64,000 nt of DNA from Heliopora coerulea (taxonomy: Eukaryota > Cnidaria > Anthozoa > Scleralcyonacea > Helioporidae): NCBI GenBank assembly GCA_030142905.1, contig JASJOG010000076.1:1069001-1133000 (forward strand), written 5' to 3'. Below the pieces are notes generated by a model. That model had not been told where the DNA came from. It worked only from the letters and a program-made list of their open reading frames with translations, and did not search any database. Numbering within the stretch: position 1 is the first letter of the stretch; the number at the start of each line of letters is the position of its first letter. Of the stretch, positions 1 to 10,813 are shown piece by piece. The position numbers were made by a program, and so were the translations under genes.

Positions 1-1
1 C

Positions 2-679
2 CGAAAAGCGTTAAAGAAGCCACTACTAACACCAAGGATGGCAAAGCAGAAACTGGAATTTTGTTGCAAATACAGGCACTGGACATCAGATGATTGGGGG
101 AAAGTTATGTTTTCAGATGAGTCCACATTCTTACAATTTCCGTCCTACAAACCATTTGTGCACAGACAACCTGGATCCTCACCAACTGACCCACGGTACA
201 TTAAAGCAGCAGTAAAACATCCACCATCTGTTATGGTTTGGGGTTGCTTTTCCAGTAAAGGGTGTAGTGGCCTGTATTTCCTGCCAAAAGGTGTCACAAT
301 GAATGGTAAGCAGTAAGTTGGTGTTCTAGATGATCATCTATTAAATTTTATGGGACTTCACAGGTGCAAGACATTTCAGTAGGATTCAGTGCCATGCCAC
401 AAAGCAAAGGTTGTTATGAGGTGGTTGGAAGAAAAAGGGGTTGAAGTACTGAAATGGCCTGGAAACTCGCCAGACGTGAACCCAATTGAAAATCTATGGA
501 CTATCATCAAGAAAAAGGTTTCTCAAACAAACCCAACCAGTTTAGACGAGCTTAAAACTGTCATCAAATCCATTTGGCATTCAGATGTTGACAGAAACCT
601 GTGTAAAAACCTGTCAGATTCTCTGCCTAGTCATATTGAAAACATTATCAAAAGTAAGGGTTACCACATCAAATATTAA
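2..679 (+). pseudogene. Tc1-type DD34E transposase, C-terminal part, two in-frame stops
   Basis: This is the C-terminal two thirds of a Tc1/mariner-superfamily transposase, the enzyme that cuts and pastes its own element. One frame runs from the window edge to 679, so the N-terminal DNA-binding part lies outside. The first catalytic Asp sits in FSDEST and the second in the segment QDSVPCHKA preceded by a stop. The Glu is in NPIENLW, with exactly 34 residues between the second and third acidic residues (DD34E). Two stops interrupt the frame: TAA at 314-316 and TAG near 380, where the family normally has Gln. No frameshift is visible, so this is a young, inactive copy. The 3' inverted repeat follows at about 805-826. 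Confidence 0.88.
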
Positions 680-804
680 CTTCTTGATGATTTTATTGAT
701 TGTACAATAATACAATTGTAAGCTGAATAATAAACTACATTTTCAGAATAAAGGTTCTCTTGAAAGCAGGAATTCTCTCTATTTTTAGTGTAATTGGAAA
801 AATT

Positions 805-828
805 TCTAAACTTTTGGCCAGTACTGTA
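805..828 (+). repeat. 3' terminal inverted repeat and TA target site of the Tc1 element
   Basis: The sequence ends ...TTTTGGCCAGTACTG at 826, followed by TA at 827-828. Read on the other strand this is CAGTACTGGCCAAAA, a typical Tc1-type end starting with CAGT next to the TA target duplication. It sits about 125 bp after the transposase stop. The matching 5' end is outside the window. Confidence 0.7.
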
Positions 829-1230
829 TGTACGTTTAAAATTTCAATTCTGCTTTAAAACAAAAAGTTCGGTGAGAATAACGTTCAACGGCTTAACAAA
901 TGGTAAGATGTCCATCCTTACACTTAAATTATTAAACAACGAATGATAGGATCAATACCCTGAATTATTTGCGAGTTTATGGTAATTCGTGTTGTTTTCC
1001 AATTAGACTTCTCACTCATTTTGCCTTAAAGAAAGATTGTATTATTAGATGACAAGACTTTCCGTCTTAAAACTGGAGCATTCTCATAGGTTATCAAACG
1101 GATACCAGCATTACGGACAGCTCATGATCGAATATTTTTCAAACACTTTTTTGACTTTAAAAATTGATAAATTATACGTTACCTCAAAGTTGGTTACAAA
1201 AGTCTTTAAGATCTGCTATGATAAGGGTTT
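829..1230. other. No gene recognised
   Basis: AT-rich spacer between the Tc1 end and the Crypton-like remains. Only short open frames without recognisable motifs are seen. Confidence 0.5.
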
Positions 1231-2130
1231 ATGCTAAGTATTCATCCGGAAGTACAAGACTTTGGTGACGAAGATGAAACGAATTACGAAACCGACGAAG
1301 TAAACAAAGAAAACATGAACGAATTCTGCAGTTTTATCGCTGACAAAAAATCGGAAAATACAAAACATAAAACAAAATACAAGCAAATCTTGTGCAAGTT
1401 TTATCGAAAGAAGAACGAGAAGAGGGAAGTAAAAGACGTACTTTTTCCAAGGCAAAACATCAATAAAAAGGAAAAATGGCGTATAAACCAGCAACTCTTG
1501 CGTATTTTCAACTAAGCATTCAGATAATTTGGTGACCAAAAACAAGTAGCTTTGCAGCGAGTTACCAGGTGGCTGTTTACCTTGCATTTTTGTTTCGAGC
1601 CAAAAATACATCCTAACGTTTTCAGTGGGGGACATTTCATTGCGAAAAATTTCTGATTGAGACGATAAATCTTTGTGTGGAAAGCTGAGAAAGCATCCAA
1701 AGACTGTCATGGCCTGGACAACTTTTCTGGACGATGAGTGTGCTATCCCACTTCTCAAGCAATTGACCATGAACGCTGTCCAGTTAAATACTGCAAAATG
1801 TTCAAAAATAATCGTCCTACAGAGATGAATCAACCAGAATCTTCATTCTACTTTACCAATAAACACCAGCAAAATCCAGACGGTAATATTTCGTACAACA
1901 AGTCTCCCTTAGGGAAGAATGAAGTCGGGAAGCTACTTTTGAAATCTGCTCAAAACAATTCCGTTCGCAGAACTTGTATTTCAAAACTACTCGATTTAGA
2001 CGTACCTGTGATTGTGCAGCTCAGGTAAGTGGTTACCAAAACGTGAAAAGACCCAAGATTTATACTAATCGACATCTATTCAACTTCAGCGAAGAATGTC
2101 GTTTTAATACACTTAGTCGCTTAGCAAATG
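1231..2130 (+). pseudogene. Decayed Crypton-like tyrosine recombinase (DUF3504) remnant
   Basis: Two stretches look like the DUF3504 proteins related to Crypton tyrosine recombinases (the family that includes the QRICH1 and ZMYM2 domains). At 1231-1515 the segment FIADKKSENTKHKTKY resembles the N-terminal core-binding helix region. At 1738-2028 the frame contains HERCPVKYCKMF, RPTEMNQPESSFYF and PLGKNEVGKLL, then VRRTCISKLL, the region of the catalytic Arg. A one-base frame change near 2010-2020 leads into QVSGYQNVKR, where relatives normally carry SGHKN. So the catalytic His appears replaced by Tyr, and the residue before SVRRT is Asn where His is usual. The middle of the domain is missing or scrambled. 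I infer a dead element or dead gene copy. The family call is from remembered motifs, not a search. Confidence 0.55.
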
Positions 2131-3031
2131 TCCTGTCAGCAAGCGAGTTCCCTTACGTCTTTTGTTCATATAAATCAGAAAGAACCAAGACAAAGCGTTG
2201 TTGCAAAAACTGAACAGTTGGCAAATGCATAGTCCAAGGAGCTAACTTTGAGAACTGCTCTGTCAAGTCATAAATTGTCCAGTTAATGAGGTGGCGAAAC
2301 CAGCCGCAGGCACCAAGAAAGCCGTTTCCTTTGCCGGTCTTAAATCCTTTACTGGCTTCAGTGTTCAAATGATGTAAACAACTTGAGAGAGATCCATACA
2401 AGGGAAAAAAGAACGAGACCAAATCGATTTGCTTCAATACGGTACCTAAGTACGGTTTGTTCAACAACATATCAGTCCCCGAGCTGGCACACGGCATTTT
2501 TGAGTGATCGGAATCCGTCAATAATTATTGGACCCCCAATAATTTTGTCTACAATGAACTTCCTTCGGAAAGTCTTATCTTCTTCTGGTCCCCGTCAAGC
2601 CTGACGATGGGTATCTCTTCCATGGCGTTGTTCTCTCTTTTCCTCGGCACGTCGCCTTAATCTGTCCTCAGACAAGAGTTTGCCATTTGCAATATGGTGT
2701 CTCCATGCAAGGCGGTATAAAAGAAAGTATAAACTCATAAGCTTGGAAGAACCGGAAGCTCTCTACTATAGTCCTTTGTATGCGAATTACTCAGTGTTTA
2801 CCAGCAACAATCATGTCGCAGACGCCAAGTATTGTTCTTCTAAAATGTATTTGCGGTTCTTTACTTGTTTCTTCAAATCAGTCGGGCTCTGCTAGTGACA
2901 AAATTCTTTTTCTTCAATTTCACAACGTTATCCGCGGTGAATACAATACGGTGAATACGGCTGATTTTTCATACTTTGTTTGGTGCATACAATCCCTTCA
3001 TCATTAATCAAGAGGCTCATATTACGGGAAT
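2131..3031. other. Spacer with a TATA-like box
   Basis: No gene is recognised. TATAAAAG at 2716-2723 lies about 310 bp upstream of the ATG at 3032 and could serve as a promoter TATA box for that small reading frame. This is positional inference only. Confidence 0.3.
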
Positions 3032-3557
3032 ATGAATGAACAACGTAAGCAGAATTCCAAGAAAAGAAAAGTTTCAGCCATTACAGTCTACTTTCCAAAG
3101 TTGGACCAAGCTTCAATTCCAGGTGAGTACAAAATATATATCATATTTATTATTCTCATATACCTTGCACAAAGTACTTAGAACGGAACTGAAATAAAAA
3201 AAAACAAAAACAAAACAAAAGAAAACCAATCAAAACAAAATACTTAAACGTCGGATCTGTTTCCTTAGATCTTTTTGTTGTTTTAACTTTGTCCTATTTT
3301 CTTCAGGAGATGAAACAACAAAAACAATGAATATAATGATCCAACCCAAACTAGAAATACTGTGTCATAAAGTTTTCAGAGTCACAGTGTCATTATTGAC
3401 AGGAGATTCATGTATCAATACCTGTCAAGAAGTGTCTAATCAATCATTCTCTTCCTCGTTTACCGTGCCAGCTGCACCGAAACCTAATGTAGTAGAACTT
3501 GGTCCACCATTTCAGTCAAAGAAATTGGAATCCTCAATAAAGAAATTTGCCTCTTAG
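3032..3557 (+). CDS. Small two-exon reading frame, unknown product
   Basis: An ATG at 3032 opens a basic segment (RKQNSKKRKVSAITVYFPK) that stops exactly at a good donor, CAG|GTGAGT after 3122. An acceptor TTCTTCAG at 3301-3306 restores the same frame, which runs to TAG at 3555-3557. Both junctions are phase 1, giving a protein of about 107 residues. The N-terminus has a nuclear-localisation-like KKRK followed by ITVYF, loosely like a PIP-box ending in aromatic residues. The C-terminal half is Ser/Pro-rich without a recognised domain. It may be the start of a truncated gene or part of the mobile-element debris around it. I do not recognise the family. Confidence 0.3.
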
Positions 3558-5188
3558 TTTCGTTCTTTTCAGTCAACGTGGTTTACTAAATTCTCCTCGG
3601 CTTCATTACGATGAAGAAAGTCATTCTGTTTTAGGTCCTATTTAAGCAGTCAGTGAGATCATCACATTATACAAGCTTCTCCATGTGAATCCCGAAACCA
3701 GTGTAAGCGGGAAACATCGTTTTCATTAGCAAGAAAAGTGAAAACGTGGTTAAGACCAAACATGGGTCAAAAGAGATTTAAATACCACTGCCATCCTAAA
3801 CAGTCACAAAGAAGGAACCCAAAATTTGCGGATCATTGATGTTGCTAGTAAGTTAATCGAAGTGAACGATGATCGGAAGCGCAACTTTGGAGCCTTTACG
3901 GTGAAAGACCTGTCGGAGACTGGTGAGGTCAGCATTAAAGTCAATTAAATTAGAGATGTCAATAGTTAAATTGATTATTTTTGTCACTTAATACATATAA
4001 AGTGACGCGTCAGCAGCAAGTTGGCCGATGGGAACTCAGTAAAAGGGAGAGACCATATCACATGACAAAATGTATCACATGACAAAATGTATCACATTAC
4101 AAAATGTATCTTATGGCATATGCGCTGAAAATTTAAGAGCTACTGACTGTAACTATCAAGAACTCGCGGACAAAAGTGAATTTTCGGATTTCTTCATAAT
4201 TTGCCCAGATAAACACTTTGGTGAACTGTTTGTGAAAATCTTGATAAGACTTCGCAAAGAGTTTTTGTTCTTGCGAAATTCGACAAAATGTGTAATGCCG
4301 TGGTCAGGTCAGAAATCCTCTTGTGTAACGCAGTGAAATTATGCAAATTTAACACGCTCGCGGCGGTAGATGGTTTTTCTTATCGTCATGAACTTTTAAA
4401 CTTTATTAGTTTATCATTTTGTTTATCATTTAACTAAACAAAATGACAAATAAATACAATTTTATATGGCCTTTAGAAGACGCCAAATTCGCAACTTTCA
4501 GCACGATAACAAATGCATATATATTAGGAAACTTCAAACGCAAAAATAATTCCTTGGTACATTACATTTTACCATAAATCTTTTATTGAAAGAAGGTACT
4601 GTTATAGTACAATAATATATCAAACATCTAGCTTGGGTAATTGCAAAGTCTTCAGTTGTGAGCTTCAGAAGTCAAGGCTATTTTCGATGAAAATTGCTAT
4701 TGTCACGCGCTCGAGTTAAACAACTGATAGATGAGTTTTTTTTGTACATAGCTTATATTATCCTCCTTTCATAGTAACATGTATTTCTTACAGGCAGAGT
4801 AATCGACGTTTCTAAGTTTTGTTTTGATTGATCAGTTTTGTACATACTGAGAAACAAATTAATTTACTTACTGGAGGCGATAAATAGTAAACTCGCCAGT
4901 TTGGACTCTGTTACTCAATATGTTTTGTCGGTTGAATTTGACATAATTACTTGACCTCGTCCCAAATTCAACCAAAATCTCTTGCAATCACACCGGCTGA
5001 GTGCTAATGACCCTTTCGTTCACGTCAAACAATCTTCTTCCCAAAAAACGACATGTACAGGTATACCTTTAAATTGTAGCAGTATTGTGCTAAGTCCGTC
5101 TGCTCAGTTTCGGCTATCCAGCTTCGATGCGAAAGTTAAAATAAAAAATAAATATAATGCGAAATATAAAACATTAAAACCTTGCCAT
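3558..5188. other. Intergenic stretch without a recognised gene
   Basis: AT-rich DNA containing the short tandem repeat at 4057-4107. The open frame at 4070-4336 begins inside that repeat and has no family motif, so I do not call it. Confidence 0.5.
4057..4107. repeat. 17-bp tandem repeat, three copies
   Basis: Three adjacent copies of ATCACATGACAAAATGT, the last with one change (CATT for CATG). Confidence 0.85.
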
Positions 5189-8100
5189 CTAGTCCTTGAA
5201 TCCAGGAAAGCAGCTGCACCCTTGCAACAGCTGGTCCAACAGAACTATATATGGGGCTTTCTTCCTAACAGGTGGGCAAGGAACATTCAATTCCATCTCG
5301 GAGCAGATAAATTGCAGAAGACCAAGCTTCTGTTTAGCAAGTGTACCTGCCTTGTACATGGCGCACAAGTCATACTGGTTGCACACGACTGGATGAACCA
5401 ATTGCAAAGTATTTAAGACAGACTTTCTTGCCCTTTCAAAGTTCTCTTCCTCATTAGCGGCCCTGATGTCATCCTCCTCAATAGTAATCCCTACTGCCTG
5501 TTTTCGAACATTGGTCGCAAACCTCGAAAAGGAGGAGGACATTTGGAGAGGAGTAAGGAACTCTGGAAATGTGAATAGACGTTTTCCATCGGAATCCTTA
5601 GCTCGCCGCATTTCCTTGGACACAACTCCAGGGTCCATTTTGTTCCCTGTTTCCTGCCCAATGTTGAACTTGGCTATGAGGTAGGTCTTTTGCTTCTCGT
5701 TAAAACGATAAGACTTCTTAGTCTGCTTGAGGGCCCAGCCTTCTCTTAAGGGTGTCTTTCTTGCTGAGGTCGTTCCTGTTTCTGATAACGAAGGAATGGC
5801 GCCCAAACCCTGAAGAAGTCGCTCAGCATAGGCCTCCTTTGCCTGGTCAAGCACTGTTGCCCTTTCCAAAGACTTCGTGCACTTACCAAATAGCAAGTGC
5901 TTCTCCATTGCAGAATATCGCTGGAAAACCCTTGTACATCCGTCTTGCGGGCAGCTGTAGATTGCCTTCGAATTCAAATCGTCGTTGGCTTCTTCTTTAG
6001 CCGGTTTTGTAGCTTTTAGGACAACAGGGAGTTGCCGAATTGGACTGCTAAGGTGCTTAAAATCGCCTGTGGAGAACGTCTCCGTTAACCAACAGAATGT
6101 CAAGTCTAAAAAATAGGCAAGGTCTCATAAATTTTTCTTTAATGAGAAAGAAAATAAGGTAAATTATACATGGGCAATGTTGATGTACTTATAACTTTAT
6201 AACGCTTTTCCATAGTATTTTTAAATCAAATATTTTTTAATCCACATTGCACAGATACAGTTTTTGTTATCATGACAAACTTGCGGGAAGGTAACTAGTG
6301 AGCTGAAAAAGACATTCGTATCTGGCTTGGGAGTCTTGCACCATTAGAATTCCACTTCAATTGCCTTAATAAGCGAGACTCTTCCACAGAAAAAAAAAAT
6401 CTCAGAACGAAAATAAGCTTAAAAATAGCTACAATCAAGTGTTTTATTCCCTGAAGTGCTCGCTTTCGAAAAGTTCAAATTGTTTTTAGGAAAAAAATAG
6501 AACCTTAATTCTCTAAAGAAAACAAAACTACCTCTTTTTCCTTCTGTCTCTGTTATTCGCCTTCCTTCTCCAATGCAATACGCTCGTCTGGCGACGACAC
6601 TCTTCGCACCAATTTGAAAGTTATTCAGCTTGTTGATTCCGGGAATCTTGATCTGCTCAATAGCTGCTGGTGCTTCACTGATATCCTCAATTACTGCAAC
6701 CCTTGCGCCCTCGACACCTCCATGTGAAAGGATTGCAGTCTTCATCTGCTCAGCTGTTGTGACGTCGTGCCCTTCATTTATATACAATCGTACGTGGGAT
6801 TTACAAGTTGCTGACATCCTATCGGCGGGACCCTTGCCTCCCTGAGGATCAGAAAAGTCAACAGCAACCACAAAAACACCACTTGAAGATTCTATGGCAG
6901 GTATGGAGAGAATGGTCATGGTACAGTGATAGCACCCAGCATTGTCTTGCCGAAAGTAGGCTTTCTCTATCTCTGGGTGTTCAGTTTTCAGCGTCCGTAG
7001 CACGTGCTCCGTGAGAAGAACGACAGTGGAGCTTCCCTGTTTGCTGGACTGTAAAGTGTGGATAAACGAGTGAGTTTGAAGCTGACCATTTGAACGGCGA
7101 ACCACCACACTAATGTGCCATGATATGCCACGTTTCCCAAACCAATCACTCTGGGACTCCCTGTATCGTTTAGGTAGAAACTTCATCGCCCAGTCGTTAG
7201 TTATAAGGCACGTCTTTTCATCTAGCCAGTCTAGTACGTCGACTCTTGCACGGTCTTGTCTGACAGTCCGTATATGGTGGCTTTTCCATTAGTTAATGGC
7301 CAGATTCGCGTGCTGTAGCAGATAAAGGGTCTCATCCTGGTCCTCGTTTGAGCCATAGTGTACCTCACGAGTAACTCTTTGGATGGCTTCTAACAACCTT
7401 TCCAAGGTCTCACACTGGTTGCAGTGCTCGGTATGGTCATGGCCACATTTCTGACGCATGAAATTATCGCTTGGGTCACTCAAAGCAAACACAGTGCAAT
7501 GGTCGGGAACACATGACTCGTCACTAAAGTGAACCTGGAACGTACGAATATCTTTAACAAACCTAATATTTCAAAAACAGGCTATAGTGAAGAATTCTAA
7601 ATAATACAAATTATATTTCCTCTGTAATCTTGATATTACGAATTATGACCAGAAAGATATTATATCTAAATGTCCCCTCATGCATCAGAAGGGATTGTGA
7701 AAGTCCTGCTGTCCTCACATCACGTTATTACTTATTATTTTTACTACAGTAAATTAAGAAAAAAATATTGTAAATAAATTACAAAATAGGGTGCACGCCA
7801 TTTTAGGCCTGAGAGAATGTAGCAACAAATGTGAGTTGTAAATTAAGAAAGCAAATAGAAACGCGTTGACGAAGCATGTGACTTAATTCACTCTAGGTGT
7901 TAGAAACTGGTAAAAACAAGCTGTTCTTAGTTCCTGTTTCACGATAAGTGTTAATGAAAGGCGTCATTTCATGTAACTATTAAATTTAATTACCTTGTAA
8001 TCTCCCTTCAGATACAATTTTCCTGCTTTGAGACCCTTGATTATCTTTCTTTCCCATTCTCGCCCAGGACCAAGGAGCGCCAATTTTTGTACGAGAGCAA

Positions 8101-10813
8101 TGAGGTCATCAAATGCTTTCGCACCTTGGGCGGCAAAGTAATCCAACCCTTGCAACGATTTTCGTACCGACGCGCTGCAGGCCGAAAGGATTCGAAACAT
8201 TGTTCTTTCACTAAAAGTGGGGAAGTTTGTCTCCAGACAGTAATTTGTGTACTGCTCAATGATTCTTTCGGAAGTCATGGAACGAATTACATTCGGCACT
8301 GTAACTGTCCCCCCCGAAGACAAATGAAGAACTTTTTCTCCGAAGGGAAGATCCTGTACAATATGGGGGCTCGTTATAAAGTCAAGAAAGTGGTCTAATT
8401 GGCCTCTATTTATTCGAATTCTGGGATTCTCTTGGACTGGCACGGGAGCTCCTGGACCAATCTGAAGACGATGTAAATGCGCCACGGTAAACCGATAGTT
8501 GGTTAGACCAGGAATAAACTTACAGACAGCATTATAGCTTGCAACTCCTGCCATCACTGAAAGAACTTGTCGGCGGGTGTCCCAACTGGTTGCACATTTG
8601 TACATCTCCGCGAGAGTTTCTAGATACGCTTTCTCAGAGGGCAACGAGGGAGAATCTATTCCCAGTTTGTCATTTACGACTTTGGAAGATTGAAGAGCTT
8701 GCCACAAATGAACAGAGTTCTCAGGCGAGATGACCTTCAGGGTTGCTGCTACTGCGTCGGCAGTGTAGTTTACATAGCGCAGACGAGTCCGTTCACTGGC
8801 CCTGTCCCACTCAAGCCAACTCTTGTGACCCACGGTGTCCAACTTGCAGGCAGCAAGAAAGGTGTTCAGCTTAGTTTTCAGTTCCTCTGCCTCGTGGGGA
8901 CTACAGACTGAAGACGCAGTACTTGCGGTTTCTAAACTAGGGAGATAACTAGCATCAGGGGCAATGGTGAGCCCTTGAAGCTTTTCAAGCATGTCTTCTG
9001 TGTCGGTGCTACTACTGTCACTTTCCTGTGGAATAGTAATAATACACAACAGGTGAGACAATCCATGAACAACAATATATGGCCGCAAGTGGGCACGTTT
9101 CCGATGTGCCAAAAATTCTATGAAAGCTCTCAATTCTTGAGTCCCTTGATACTTTTAATAATTAGTTATTCTACTGAACCTTTCGGCGTTTTTAACTAAA
9201 GTCCATTCCTTCAAACGTTATCCTTATCCCAGGAGCAATCATACCGTTGATTGTGTTAGAAGCTAACAGTAGACTTACGGTTGATCCGAGCTCCCCTTAC
9301 TTTAGCGTGCTTCACAAGCATTTATAAAAATCGCAAGAAAGTTCAATATTTCACCTAAACTTAGAACATGATTATTTAAATTCTTCGCGCTCATCGCCTC
9401 AGATAAATCGGTCTTCTACTTTTTCGTTCCCCTCATTCAGCCCATCTTGTCCCACGTCATGATCCTCTCCTAGCTATTCAAACCAATGTGCCTACGCAAC
9501 AAAAGCACGCAACAAAATGTGCCCACGCAACAAAAGGTTACAAAACTAAATACCTTTTCTGGAGCCTGACTACGATCTGGTACTGCGGGCTCAAAGATGG
9601 TAGACAATGAGGTACTCGGTTTTGCTTGGTCAAATATTTGAGTCGGTTCCGATGCTGAGGGCCGCTGTTTTTCATCCATTTCGGTTTGAAGGACTCCAAG
9701 ATGTGATCTGCACTGTCTACAGATTGCTGAAAATGAAAAGTACAATTTCACTAATCATCCCGTTTAGGGAATAAACTGTTTTGTGACTAACAATGCCCAA
9801 GATATATCTGTACATGTATGTATGTACAGTATGTGAGTATGTATGTATTTATGTATATATGTATAAATGTTTAAACATACACACACACACACCTGTGTGT
9901 CTACGTGCGTGCATACGATTCTAACGAGTGTTCTTTGTTTCAGTCGCAAACTGCATGTTTGGGACGAGTGTCCCTCTTCCCTCCTTCGCCTCGAACTTTC
10001 CATGACGAAAAGCGCAAGACAAGGAGCTCGTTAATGTCACGTTAAAACTTTGTCACACTCTGTACAACTTGGACATGCTACAACGTTAATATGCTTATTT
10101 TAAGTTTTCCGGTAAAAATTTTGTACCAAAAAAAATGAAATAATAAAAAAGGCCCAAAAAAGGAAACCGGGAGGAATTGCATTTTTCATTGCTGCTACAC
10201 CTTACAGGATGACAACCAACTTATTTTGAACTCATCTCCAAAGACACTCAAACTCTTCCCGTTTGTTGTTTTCCGTTAGTCGGTCAGAAGCGGAAACATT
10301 ACACTTACGCGAACCAATGGGGATAAGTGTTCCAGAACACCGAAAATTGTTGCCGATTCTACACCATCGATTCCACGGTCGCCTTTTGCCGAAGATTTTT
10401 TGTGAGCTGCAATTTCTTCGGGCACAGAACATCGAGTTCTGTTGTTTCGCCAGCCAATACCATAAGCGACTCGATGATGCGGACAAATAGACAGGGCTTT
10501 GTGTTTCTCTTCCACTGTGAATATGCCTGATTATCCCAAACAGTATAAAATAAATAATTTCAAATAAACGGTATATAAGTGACAGAAACCTATCATTAAT
10601 AATTATTTTTTTCTTACCTGCGCGTACAAGGATTAATTTCATCTCGCTGTCAGTTTTCTTATCTCCATACACCTTCTTAGAGTTGAGATGTTGTGATACT
10701 TCTTTTTGGCATTCACTTAGAGGAACACAGATTGCAGTGGATAAATAGCGCACACTCTGGCCGCAAGAGTCCTCGTCATTAACCAAGGAAGAAAAGGAGC
10801 ACGATGCCATCAT
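5189..10813 (-). CDS. Uncharacterised six-exon zinc-binding protein gene, one in-frame stop
   Basis: Exons on the minus strand are 10813-10618, 10526-10309, 9726-9554, 9025-7994, 7534-6532 and 6105-5189 (stop). The product would be about 1,180 residues. All junctions keep phase except exon 2 to 3, where the strong donor is phase 0 and exon 3 needs phase 1. Exons 2-3 are Cys/His-rich (SICPHHR, ICRQCRSHL). Exon 5 starts with a C/H cluster (CGHDHTEHCNQC), then a conserved-looking core: SDWFGKRGISWH, FRQDNAGCYH, DFSDPQGGKGPADRM. Exon 6 has a C2HC finger (YSCPQDGCTRVF...H...C). TAA at 7289-7291 interrupts exon 5; otherwise the frame is open. I recall similar unnamed proteins as expanded in corals and anemones. 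The core might be an RNase H/DDE-like fold, which is speculation. It could be a domesticated or still mobile gene, or a new pseudogene. Confidence 0.7.
9806..9893. repeat. Mixed microsatellite (TATG)n and (CA)n
   Basis: Imperfect ATGT repeats run into ACACACACACAC near 9880-9893, in the intron between exons 2 and 3 of the six-exon gene. Confidence 0.8.

Noticed and set aside
1234..1833. 199-residue minus-strand frame
   Set aside because: Hydrophobic shadow of the Crypton-like plus-strand remains, without an independent motif.
4982..5416. 144-residue plus-strand frame
   Set aside because: Lies opposite the last exon of the six-exon minus-strand gene; no motif of its own.
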